Shown: positions 36,771 through 44,762 of the stretch, piece after piece | Numbering within the stretch: position 1 is the first letter of the stretch | Layout of the letters: each line of letters begins with the position of its first letter | DNA from: Harenicola maris | GTDB taxonomy: Bacteria > Pseudomonadota > Alphaproteobacteria > Rhodobacterales > Rhodobacteraceae | Length of the DNA: 64,000 nucleotides | NCBI GenBank assembly: GCA_018524345.1 | Contig: JADQAZ010000003.1 | Location: forward strand, 124,001 to 188,000 | Reading direction: 5' to 3' | Notes under the pieces: generated by a model | Told to the model about the DNA's origin: nothing | Seen by the model: only the letters and a program-made list of their open reading frames with translations | The model's database searches: none | Translations under genes and position numbers: made by a program

Positions 36771-38111
36771 ATGCGCCTGAGCCGCTATTTCCTGCCCGTC
36801 ATGAAAGACACCCCCGCTGACGCCCAGATCGTCAGCCACCGCTACATGCTGCGCGCCGGCATGATCCGCCAACAGGCCGCCGGGATTTATTCGTGGCTGC
36901 CGCTGGGCTTCAAGGTCCTAAAACGGATCGAAGAGATCGTGCACGAGGAACAACAACGCGCGGGCCATATCCCCCTGCTGATGCCCACACTGCAACCTGC
37001 GGACCTCTGGCAGGAATCGGGCCGCTATGACGACTACGGCGAAGAAATGCTGCGCATTTCCGACCGCCACGGCCGCGATATGCTCTATGGCCCCACCAAC
37101 GAGGAGATGATCACCGACATCTTCCGCGGCTACGTCAGCAGCTACAAAGACCTGCCGCTCACGCTCTACCACATCCAGTGGAAATTCCGCGACGAACGCC
37201 GCCCTCGCTTCGGCGTGATGCGCGGGCGCGAGTTCTACATGAAGGACGGCTATAACTTTGACCTGACCAAAGAGGACGCGCTGCACGCCTATAACCGCCA
37301 CCTCGTCAGCTACCTGCGCACCTACGAGCGCCTCGGCCTGCAGGCGATCCCCATGCGCGCCGACGGCGGCCCTATTGGCGGCGACTACACCCACGAGTTC
37401 CTCGTACTGGCCGAAACCGGCGAGTCGGAGGTCTTCTATGACAGCGAAGTCACCGACCTGAGCTTTGGCGACCGCGAAATCGACTATGACGACAAGGTCC
37501 AGTGCCAAGGCGTGCTGGAGGAGTTCACCTCCCGCTACGCCCGCACCGACGAAACCCACGACGAGGCCGAGTTCGCTAAAGTCCCTGAGGAGCGCCGCAA
37601 AACCGCGCGCGGCATCGAAGTCGGGCAGATTTTCTACTTCGGCACCAAATACTCCGAAAGCATGGGCGCCAAGGTGCAGGGGCCGGACGGTCAGGTCGTG
37701 CCCGTCCATATGGGCAGTCACGGCATCGGCGTCTCGCGCCTGCTCGGCGCGATCATTGAGGCCTCTCACGACGATAAGGGCATCATATGGCCCGAGGGCG
37801 TCACCCCCTTCCACTGCGGTATCGTCAACCTGCGCCAAGGCGACGAGGCGGCCGATGCCGCCTGCGAAAGCCTCTACGCCGCGCTTGAGGGCGCAGGGCT
37901 GGAGCCGCTCTATGATGACCGCGACGAACGGGCAGGGGGCAAATTCGCCACCCAAGACCTGATCGGCCTGCCATGGCGCATCACCGTCGGCCCCCGCGGC
38001 CTCAAGAACGGCGTCGTCGAACTCACCTCCCGCCGCACCGGCGAGAGCGAGGAGCTGACACCAGAGGCCGCCGTTGCCAAGGTTATCGCAATCTACGAAA
38101 ACATCGCCTAG
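36771..38111 (+). CDS. proS: Prolyl-tRNA synthetase, short form without the insertion domain
   Basis: Charges tRNA-Pro in the cytoplasm. The 446-residue class II enzyme has the motif 2 region [20 protein letters not shown], the proline-binding loop [10 protein letters not shown] and [13 protein letters not shown] motif 3. It lacks the editing insertion between motifs 2 and 3, as is normal in alphaproteobacteria, so it should not be read as truncated. The ATG at 36771 starts [10 protein letters not shown], the usual N terminus; the 48 codons before it are not family-like. Confidence 0.94.
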   Translation: MRLSRYFLPVMKDTPADAQIVSHRYMLRAGMIRQQAAGIYSWLPLGFKVLKRIEEIVHEEQQRAGHIPLLMPTLQPADLWQESGRYDDYGEEMLRISDRHGRDMLYGPTNEEMITDIFRGYVSSYKDLPLTLYHIQWKFRDERRPRFGVMRGREFYMKDGYNFDLTKEDALHAYNRHLVSYLRTYERLGLQAIPMRADGGPIGGDYTHEFLVLAETGESEVFYDSEVTDLSFGDREIDYDDKVQCQGVLEEFTSRYARTDETHDEAEFAKVPEERRKTARGIEVGQIFYFGTKYSESMGAKVQGPDGQVVPVHMGSHGIGVSRLLGAIIEASHDDKGIIWPEGVTPFHCGIVNLRQGDEAADAACESLYAALEGAGLEPLYDDRDERAGGKFATQDLIGLPWRITVGPRGLKNGVVELTSRRTGESEELTPEAAVAKVIAIYENIA

Positions 38112-38120
38112 GGCGGCCCC

Positions 38121-38206
38121 AAATCCTTGCAAGGATTTGCTCCAGACTTTTGCAAAAGTCTGGGGCGCCCGGCCGCAACCACGCGCCCGCCGTTGACCGG
38201 GCGCCC
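38121..38206. repeat. AT-rich palindromes and GC hairpin (element D)
   Basis: Directly downstream of proS lie AAATCCTTGCAAGGATTT (38121-38138), a 22-nt perfect palindrome (38142-38163, CCAGAC...GTCTGG) and a 10-bp GC stem (38163-38172 with 38197-38206). The pairing could form terminators or cruciforms. The layout resembles element C at 49366-49435. Confidence 0.6.
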
Positions 38207-38244
38207 TGCCAAAGCGTATCACTGCCCGAAAAAGGGCAGGCATC

Positions 38245-38763
38245 ATGTTACTCAGAGCCATCGGAATTGTCGGCGGGCTGGCGGGGGCCGGAACCATGGC
38301 CCAATTCCCCGAATATTCGCAACAATACGTCCAACGCCTCGGCGGCGCGGTGGACGCATTGGCCGAGGTCGTCGCCGATTTTGACCGCTCGGCCGAGGCA
38401 GAGGGCAAAACCCGCCAAGCCGCGCTTGACGCGATGACCGGCAACTCAGACAGTTTCGTCATCCGCCGCGGCGAGGATATGACCCGCACCATCGCCCGCT
38501 CCGAACGGCTCAGCGCCGACCTGATCGCCGTGCGCGATGCCTCTGCCTTCCTGCGCCTGACGCAGGCCCCAAGGTTCATGGACCCCGAAATCGCCCGCGA
38601 GGCCCTGCAGGATTTCGAGCCCGCCGTGCCCCTGACCCTAGAGGGTGTCGGCTTTGCCACCTCGGGGTTTTTCATCGGCTGGGGTGTCCTTGTCGGCCTA
38701 TGGGCGGCGCTCCGCTGGCCTTTCCGGCGCAAAGGCGCTCTGGGCCCGGCGCCGGGGCCCTAG
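38245..38763 (+). CDS. DUF2937 family membrane protein
   Basis: A 172-residue protein with an N-terminal membrane segment (LRAIGIVGGLAGAGTM) and a second one near residues 137-160, enclosing a helical loop. Matches the DUF2937 family of alphaproteobacterial envelope proteins of unknown function. It lies between proS and lolC on the plus strand with GC-rich hairpins before it. Confidence 0.75.
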   Translation: MLLRAIGIVGGLAGAGTMAQFPEYSQQYVQRLGGAVDALAEVVADFDRSAEAEGKTRQAALDAMTGNSDSFVIRRGEDMTRTIARSERLSADLIAVRDASAFLRLTQAPRFMDPEIAREALQDFEPAVPLTLEGVGFATSGFFIGWGVLVGLWAALRWPFRRKGALGPAPGP

Positions 38764-38860
38764 ACGGCCCCCATCTCAGCCCCGCAGCATCAGGCAAGGT
38801 TGACCTTTGCCCCGTCCTAGGCGAGGTTCCGCGGCAACTGGCAAAACGAGGCAAACACCC

Positions 38861-40147
38861 GTGGCAGGCACTACCCCCCCTTTCGCACGCTTTGAATGGC
38901 TGATCGCTTGGCGCTATTTGCGCGCCAAACGGGCCGAGGGCGGCGTCTCCGTCATGACATGGATCAGCCTGATCGGCATCATGCTAGCGGTCTTTGCGCT
39001 GATCGCCGTTCTGGCCGTGCGCTCCGGCTTTCGCGAGGAATTCGTCGATACGATCCTCGGGGCCAATGCCCATGTCACGGTCTATTCCACGGTCTACGCC
39101 AATGAAACCGGCCAGACCTCCCGCGCGCTCACCGACTTCGAGGCGCAGGCAGAAGCGATCCGCGCCGTCCCCGGTGTCACCCGCGCCGCGCCCCTGATCA
39201 AGGGGCAGGTCATGGCGAACCTGACCAACAACAACGCCGGGATCGAGGTTTTCGGCATCTCGCTGGAGAACCTCAAAACCATCCCCCGCATCGCCAATCC
39301 CGAACAATCCGCCGGCGATATCGACCGTTTCAACGAGGGTATCGCCATCGGCTGGGGCGTCGCGCGCGAGCTTGGCGCGACCGTCGGCGACCGGATCAAG
39401 GTGATCTCGCCCAACGGGGTCAAAACCGCCTTCGGCACCAGCCCCCGTGTCGTCGCCTACGAGGTCGTCTATATCTTTCAGGCCGGTCGCTATGATATCG
39501 ACCGCACCCGCGTCTACATGCCCTTCGAGGCCGCCCAGAGCTTTTTCAACAAGGAGGGCGTGGCAGATGAGGTCGAGGTCATGGTCGAGGATCCCGATGC
39601 CGTGGATGACCTCGCCCTGCCGCTGCTCAATGCCGCGGGCGACCGTGCACTGCTTTGGACATGGCGCGATGCCTCCGGCAGCTTCCTGCGCGCCCTGACG
39701 ATCGAGGACAACGTGATGTTCGTTATCATGTCCATCCTCGTCCTGATCGCCTCGATGAATATCATCTCCGGCTTGATCATGCTGGTGAAAAACAAGGGCC
39801 GTGACATCGGCATCCTGCGCACCATGGGCCTGACCCAAGGGGCGGTGATGCGGGTGTTCTTCATCTGCGGCGCCCTCGTGGGCACCATCGGCACGGCGCT
39901 TGGGGTGCTCTTCGGCTGCCTCTTTGTGATCTATATCGACCCGATCTTCTCGCTGGTGAACTATGTCGCCGGCGGCGGCGTCTGGGACCCTGAAATCAGG
40001 GGGCTCTATAATCTGCCGGCGAAGCTCGAACTCAATGATGTGCTCTCCTCGATCTCTCTCTCGCTGGGGCTGAGCTGGATCATCACCCTGTTTCCGGCCC
40101 GCCGCGCCGCCCGCATGAACCCGGTGGAGGCCCTGCGCTATGAATGA
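38861..40147 (+). CDS. lolC: Lipoprotein-releasing ABC permease LolC/LolE
   Basis: Inner-membrane permease that frees outer-membrane lipoproteins for LolA. The 428-residue protein has four membrane segments with the large periplasmic loop between the first and second (MTWISLIGIMLAVFALIAVLAV; NVMFVIMSILVLIASMN; FSLVNYVAGGG...). I chose GTG at 38861 with GAGG upstream because it begins close to the usual FARFEWLIAWRYLRAKR; the upstream extension is not conserved. It overlaps lolD by eight bases. Confidence 0.9.
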   Translation: MAGTTPPFARFEWLIAWRYLRAKRAEGGVSVMTWISLIGIMLAVFALIAVLAVRSGFREEFVDTILGANAHVTVYSTVYANETGQTSRALTDFEAQAEAIRAVPGVTRAAPLIKGQVMANLTNNNAGIEVFGISLENLKTIPRIANPEQSAGDIDRFNEGIAIGWGVARELGATVGDRIKVISPNGVKTAFGTSPRVVAYEVVYIFQAGRYDIDRTRVYMPFEAAQSFFNKEGVADEVEVMVEDPDAVDDLALPLLNAAGDRALLWTWRDASGSFLRALTIEDNVMFVIMSILVLIASMNIISGLIMLVKNKGRDIGILRTMGLTQGAVMRVFFICGALVGTIGTALGVLFGCLFVIYIDPIFSLVNYVAGGGVWDPEIRGLYNLPAKLELNDVLSSISLSLGLSWIITLFPARRAARMNPVEALRYE

Positions 40148-40814
40148 TGTGCTCGCCCTTGTAGGCATCGAAAAGGTCTATAACCCCGGCGCGGCCAATG
40201 CGGTGCAGGTGCTGCGCGGCCTGAACCTGACGGTGCAGGAGGGCGAGGTCGTCGCCCTTGTCGCCCCCTCGGGCGCGGGCAAATCCACGCTGCTCCATAT
40301 CGCGGGCCTGCTGGACACCGCCGATCGCGGCTCTGTCACGCTGATGGGCGAGGATATGACCAAACTGGGCGACCGCCGCCGCACGCTGGCACGGCGCGCG
40401 CAGGTCGGCTTTGTCTATCAGGCGCATCACCTGCTGCCCGAATTCACCGCCGCCGAAAATATCGTCCTGCCGCAGCTGGCCAATGGCGTGCCGCAGGCAC
40501 AGGCCGAGGCCCGCGCGATGGAGCTCCTCTCCGGCGTTGGCCTTGGCGAGCGCGCCGAGCACCGCCCCTCGGCCCTCTCGGGCGGGGAACAGCAACGCGC
40601 CGCCTATTGCCGCGCGCTGGCCAATGCGCCGCGCTTGCTCTTGGCGGATGAGCCCACCGGCAACCTTGACCCCGCCACCTCCGACACGGTGTTCGAGGCC
40701 CTGATGGCCCTCGTGCGCGGCACCGGCATGGCGGCCCTGATCGCCACCCATAACCTCGACCTCGCCCGCCGGATGGACCGTGTCGTGCGGCTCGAGGCGG
40801 GGCGACTGGTCTGA
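40140..40814 (+). CDS. lolD: Lipoprotein-releasing ABC ATPase LolD
   Basis: ATPase of the LolCDE complex. The 224-residue protein has the Walker A GPSGAGKST form (APSGAGKSTLLHIAGLLD near residue 42), signature ALSGGEQQRAAYCRAL near residue 140 and Walker B LLLADEPTGNLD. It overlaps lolC by eight bases and its stop overlaps the next start as TGATG. Confidence 0.93.
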   Translation: MNDVLALVGIEKVYNPGAANAVQVLRGLNLTVQEGEVVALVAPSGAGKSTLLHIAGLLDTADRGSVTLMGEDMTKLGDRRRTLARRAQVGFVYQAHHLLPEFTAAENIVLPQLANGVPQAQAEARAMELLSGVGLGERAEHRPSALSGGEQQRAAYCRALANAPRLLLADEPTGNLDPATSDTVFEALMALVRGTGMAALIATHNLDLARRMDRVVRLEAGRLV

Positions 40815-41791
40815 TGCCCGATATCGCCCTCTCCGACATCCGCAGCGTCAGCCAACTGGCGCTCACCCGTCACGGGGCGCAGGAATGGATCGCCGCCGAA
40901 ATGGCCAAGGCCGTGGCCTTTGCCGAGGGCCGCGGCAACCGCATCTGCGGCCTCTACTACCTCGAAAGCTACTGCCAACAGCTCCGCTCCGGCCGCGTCT
41001 CCGGCACCGCCGCGCCGCAGGTCAGCCGCCCGAAACCGGGCTTTGTCCGCGTCGATGCGCAGGCGGGCTTTGCCCAATGCGCCTTCCTGCGGGCTATGCC
41101 ACAGGCGCTGGAGGCCGCGCGCACCAATGGCACCGCCGCCCTTGCGATCCACAACGCCCATACCTGCACCGCCCTTGGCTATTTCACCGAAAAAGCCGCC
41201 CGCGCGGGCATGCTCGCCATCGGTTTCACCAATGCCTCGCCCATCGTCGCCCCGCCGGGCGGCAAGGCGCGGGTGATCGGCACCAACCCTATGGCCTTTG
41301 CCGTGCCCGACGGGGCAGGGGGCACGGCCATGGGGTTTGATTTCTCCACCTCCGCCGTCGCCCTTGGCCGCATCACCATGGCCAAAGCCGCCGGAGAGCC
41401 GATCCCGCAGGGTTGGGCCGTCGACGCCGACGGAAACCCCGCCACAGACCCCGAGGCCGCCCTTGGCGGCGCGCTGGTCTCTGCTGGCGGGCACAAGGGC
41501 TGGGGCCTTGGCCTGATGGTGGAGCTTTTGGCCGCTGGCATGACAGGCGGGCTGAACTCCCTCGACGTCAAACCCCTCAAGGCGCCCGAGGGCGCGCCGC
41601 ATCAACTGGGCCAGTTCTTCTTGCTGATCGATCCGGCCATGTCGCCGGACTTTGCAGAGCGCCTCGCGCGGGTGGCCGAGGCCGTCGCCGCCGACCCCGG
41701 CGCGCGCCTGCCCGGCGCCCCGCGGCCCGCGCCGCAGGTGGTCGATGTACCCGATGCCCTCTGGCAGGCAACCCTCACCCTCGCGGGCTAG
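40814..41791 (+). CDS. Ldh2-family oxidoreductase (malate/lactate/ureidoglycolate-type)
   Basis: A 325-residue NAD(P)-dependent dehydrogenase of the Ldh_2 family. Family motifs include RICGLYYLESYCQQL near residue 45, AIHNAHTCTALGYFTEKAARAG near residue 110, IGTNPMAFAVP, and GGHKGWGLGLMVELLAAGMTGG, which carries the catalytic region. The substrate could be a 2-hydroxy acid; no further resolution is possible. It is translationally coupled to lolD by TGATG, which is unexpected for a metabolic enzyme. Confidence 0.85.
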   Translation: MPDIALSDIRSVSQLALTRHGAQEWIAAEMAKAVAFAEGRGNRICGLYYLESYCQQLRSGRVSGTAAPQVSRPKPGFVRVDAQAGFAQCAFLRAMPQALEAARTNGTAALAIHNAHTCTALGYFTEKAARAGMLAIGFTNASPIVAPPGGKARVIGTNPMAFAVPDGAGGTAMGFDFSTSAVALGRITMAKAAGEPIPQGWAVDADGNPATDPEAALGGALVSAGGHKGWGLGLMVELLAAGMTGGLNSLDVKPLKAPEGAPHQLGQFFLLIDPAMSPDFAERLARVAEAVAADPGARLPGAPRPAPQVVDVPDALWQATLTLAG

Positions 41792-42219
41792 GCCTTCTGC
41801 GTCAGGAACACCCCAAGGGCCATCACCGCAACCCCCAACAACCGGTTGCCGGACAGGGGCGAAACCGCCGCCCCGAACAGGCCGAAATGGTCAATCGCCG
41901 CGGCGGAAATCAACTGCCCCAAGAGGACAAAGAACACCGCATTGCCGATCCCGAAATGCGGCGCGATCCATGTGATAGACAGCAGGTAAAAGGCCACCAA
42001 TATCCCCGCCAGAAACAGATGTTTCGGCGCCGAGGCGATCCGCGCAATCGATCCCGGGTCGGTCAGCAATGCGGTCACACTGGCGCAGGTAAAGGCCACG
42101 GTAAACAAAACCGCCCCCGCCGCCGCAGGCCCGCCGATGATCCGGCCCAGCTGTGCGTTCATCGCCGCCAGAACCGGTATTCCGATCCCCGCCACCAACA
42201 TGATTGCCGCGTAATGCAT
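41788..42219 (-). CDS. DMT-type (YdcZ/DUF606) membrane protein
   Basis: A 143-residue inner-membrane protein with about five membrane segments, similar to the YdcZ/DUF606 family of half-size DMT transporters. The ATG at 42219 follows GGGAGG at good spacing; a TTG six bases earlier is possible. The stop overlaps the dehydrogenase stop on the other strand. Substrate unknown. Confidence 0.7.
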   Translation of the reverse strand: MHYAAIMLVAGIGIPVLAAMNAQLGRIIGGPAAAGAVLFTVAFTCASVTALLTDPGSIARIASAPKHLFLAGILVAFYLLSITWIAPHFGIGNAVFFVLLGQLISAAAIDHFGLFGAAVSPLSGNRLLGVAVMALGVFLTQKA

Positions 42220-42294
42220 GTCCAATGCCTCCCTCAGACGCCAGATTTGAACATTGGTTCAATTCGCGCCCCAAGGGAAGGCCGCGCAGGTGAT

Positions 42295-43257
42295 CTATCC
42301 GTGCGAGGCGGCGGTTTCCTGTTCGTGCCGCATAAAGCTCGCATCAGGCGTGCCGCGCCAGCAGGTCGGGATCACAGGGTAATCCGAGGTCAGGAAATAG
42401 GCATAGGTCCCCTGCGGATACTCCACCGAAACCGTAAAGGCCCCGTTGCAGACATCCAGATTGCCCAGCCCCTCTACATATTCGTAATCCGCATGAAAGG
42501 TGCCGTCATAACCCCCGCCCGGGGCATCCCTGCCGCCCGGCCGCGTGCCGGATTTCAGCCGGTAAGAGGGGGTCATCTGCACCACCTCCCCGTCCACCCG
42601 TCCGGTCACCGCATAAATCGGAAACCCGTCGGCGGCATAGCCGATCAGGGGCGAATGCGCCTTCTCGGAATAACCCAAAAGCGTCATTAACCCATAGGGA
42701 ATCCCGTGGTAATGATAGACCCCCTCGCGGCTGGTATGGGCTAGGTTGGTGTCAATCCCAAGTTCCACCGCCCCGCTCAGCGCATTGTAATTCCACCCGT
42801 TATCGGGCTGATCCTTCCAATACTGCGGCGTCAGGGGATCAAACATGATGCCATGCACACTGACGCCAAAGCGCCAGCCCACCTGCATCGGCGTCGGGGC
42901 CTCCTCCATCTCGGGCCGGGCGGGGACGCTGACGGCAACGCGGCGCACCTGAATGCCGCGCGGTGTGCGCTCCGCATCGGACAGGCCCACCAGATGCGGC
43001 GGCATGGAGTTGCTCTTGATCGCAACCTCCTCCTCAGAGCGCGTGATGCGCACCCTGTTGCCCGCAGGGGGCTGCTCCTCGGCAAGGACATAATCGATAG
43101 AGGCCACTTCCGTCGCCGTATTCACCCGCTTGCGATACATCTGCGCGGCCGCAAGGCCGACCACAAGCACCCCGAGCCCGACAACCCTCAGGGCGATGGT
43201 GCTCTTGCGTTTTAATCCTGTGTTCGGGCCCGTGTTCAGACCCTTGTCTAAGCTCAT
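42295..43257 (-). CDS. YHYH-domain membrane-anchored protein
   Basis: A 320-residue protein with an N-terminal membrane segment (residues about 23-40) and a large periplasmic part that carries the signature VYHYHGIPYGLM near residue 182, the histidine motif naming the YHYH family. Further histidines and aspartates around GYAADGFPIYAVTG and the final DYPVIPTCWRGTPD are typical. Function unknown, possibly metal-dependent. No neighbouring gene suggests a role. Confidence 0.75.
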   Translation of the reverse strand: MSLDKGLNTGPNTGLKRKSTIALRVVGLGVLVVGLAAAQMYRKRVNTATEVASIDYVLAEEQPPAGNRVRITRSEEEVAIKSNSMPPHLVGLSDAERTPRGIQVRRVAVSVPARPEMEEAPTPMQVGWRFGVSVHGIMFDPLTPQYWKDQPDNGWNYNALSGAVELGIDTNLAHTSREGVYHYHGIPYGLMTLLGYSEKAHSPLIGYAADGFPIYAVTGRVDGEVVQMTPSYRLKSGTRPGGRDAPGGGYDGTFHADYEYVEGLGNLDVCNGAFTVSVEYPQGTYAYFLTSDYPVIPTCWRGTPDASFMRHEQETAASHG

Positions 43258-43385
43258 GGCAAACGTCCCGTCCTTTGCTCTGCGGGCCTCTTGTCCGGGC
43301 CGCTTGGGTGAAGGCTTTGGTATTGAACGCAGCGGATGTCAATTTCCGTCGCGGGTTTGTGCGAAAAGGTGACGCGCCGCTGGCC

Positions 43386-44069
43386 CTAGTCGCAAATCCC
43401 GCCCAGATCAACCGAGTCGAAGGGCGGAATAACCGTGGATTGCGCCAGCTTTTCCAACCGCGCCACAGGGAAATGCGGGCGCAGCAATTCGCGCAACCGA
43501 TCCGTGCGGGCCGAATGGGGGGCAAGGGCCTGACAGCAGATGAACTCCTCCATCACCGATCCCTGCTGCTCATAGCCAAAATCGGAAAAGGACTGCTCCT
43601 TGTCGATATCGAACAGATAGGGATCGTCAGACAGCTGATGCTCGCGCACGGCGCGCAGGGGGGTAAAACCCGTCTTGTCGCGGTTCTGCCACTGCCAGAC
43701 ATGCACCGTCTCATGGCCGAACACCATGGCATCATACAGGTAAAACCGCTCCGGATACTCCGGCACGTAATCGGGCAGGAAATTGCCACGGTTAAAATAG
43801 ATCCAGTTGTGCAAAACCGCCGCCGCGGGCGATCCGGTCAGGATCTTCTCCTCCGAAGGGGGGAACAAACGCTCCTGACAGGTGACGCGCGGGCGGGCAG
43901 GGAAGCGGAACTGAACCACGCTCAATATCCCGCCGCGCATGATGCGCACCTTATCCGCATCCACCTCGCTTCCGGTCAGATCGGCAACATAGGCGCGCTC
44001 GGGCTCGGTTAAAGGGCGCCCGCAGGCCCCCGTCAAACAAAGCAAACCGATTAAAATCAAACGCCGCAT
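43386..44069 (-). CDS. Lipoprotein with an HExxH motif
   Basis: A 227-residue lipoprotein: the lipobox LTGAC gives C16. Residues 118-127 read GHETVHVWQW, the HExxH zinc motif (H119, E120, H123), and E174/E175 in SVMEEFICC could supply the third ligand of a gluzincin. The product may be a periplasmic or outer-membrane metallopeptidase. I do not recognise the family beyond this motif, so enzymatic activity is inferred. Confidence 0.6.
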   Translation of the reverse strand: MRRLILIGLLCLTGACGRPLTEPERAYVADLTGSEVDADKVRIMRGGILSVVQFRFPARPRVTCQERLFPPSEEKILTGSPAAAVLHNWIYFNRGNFLPDYVPEYPERFYLYDAMVFGHETVHVWQWQNRDKTGFTPLRAVREHQLSDDPYLFDIDKEQSFSDFGYEQQGSVMEEFICCQALAPHSARTDRLRELLRPHFPVARLEKLAQSTVIPPFDSVDLGGICD

Positions 44070-44101
44070 ATTGCCTGCGCGGCAACCCGCGCTGCCGCTT
44101 C

Positions 44102-44533
44102 CTACTCTATTGTGCCGATGACGTTATAGATATCGCGCGCCAGCAACCAGTCGTCATCTTTCTTTTCCCAGACATGCATGTAGCGGGAGATGATCTGCTT
44201 ACCATTCAGGGTCACAGAGGATTCCCCGATCTCCACCGCACCCTGACCATAGCTGCGGATTTCAGAGACCTGAAACTTCATATCCGACACGCCCGCCTCC
44301 AGCGCACGGCCATAATGGGCGGCCACCGCCTCGCGCCCGACACTGGCCGGGGCAGAGGGCGCAAAAATCGCGCCGTCATCGGCATAGATCGCCGCCACGC
44401 CAGCACTGTCGCCCGCATTATAGGCCGCGATCAGGGCGGCCATCTGGGTCAGGATCGGATTGTCGTCTTGCGCCGCAGCGGGCAGGGCCATCATCACGGC
44501 AAGAGCGGCGGGCAGAACACGGGAGATAAACAT
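44102..44533 (-). CDS. Secreted SnoaL-like protein
   Basis: A 143-residue protein with a signal peptide (residues about 1-22, ending PAAAQ) and a DUF4440/SnoaL-like alpha+beta domain: MAALIAAYNAGDSAGVAAIYADDG at the start of the domain, MHVWEKKDDDWLLARDIYN at the end. Probably periplasmic and ligand-binding or isomerase-like. The ATG at 44533 begins the signal peptide; the longer reading adds a non-conserved N terminus. Confidence 0.7.
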   Translation of the reverse strand: MFISRVLPAALAVMMALPAAAQDDNPILTQMAALIAAYNAGDSAGVAAIYADDGAIFAPSAPASVGREAVAAHYGRALEAGVSDMKFQVSEIRSYGQGAVEIGESSVTLNGKQIISRYMHVWEKKDDDWLLARDIYNVIGTIE

Positions 44534-44649
44534 GTGGGGCAACCTTTTGGGTTTGAGTGAGCCATTGGCGGCAGGGTGACGGCCCGATCCCCGAATGTCG
44601 AGCCACGCTTGCGCGAGGTCCCCCAATCGGCGCTTCCCCGCGCCGCGCC

Positions 44650-44754
44650 CAAAAAATTCGGAGGATTTTTTGATCCCGAACCCCTCCCGCCCACGCGCCT
44701 CGGCCCAAGGGCCTCACACGTGGTTGGGCGTGGCAATTTGCTGGCGCAAATTGC
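44650..44754. repeat. Intergenic hairpin cluster (element B)
   Basis: Between parE and the SnoaL gene. It contains a CAAAAAAT/ATTTTTTG stem (44650-44672), then AACCCCTCCCGCCC (44679-44692), a nested hairpin (CCACG...CGTGG around GGCCC-AA-GGGCC, 44691-44723), the linker TTGGGCGTGG (44724-44733) and a 9-bp hairpin with loop TGGC (44733-44754). The order and the two fixed blocks are the same as in element A, but stem sequences differ. Confidence 0.7.
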
Positions 44755-44762
44755 GGTTGCGT

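Noticed and set aside
36771-38111. Truncated prolyl-tRNA synthetase
   Set aside because: The lack of the editing insertion is the normal short form in alphaproteobacteria; class II motifs are complete.
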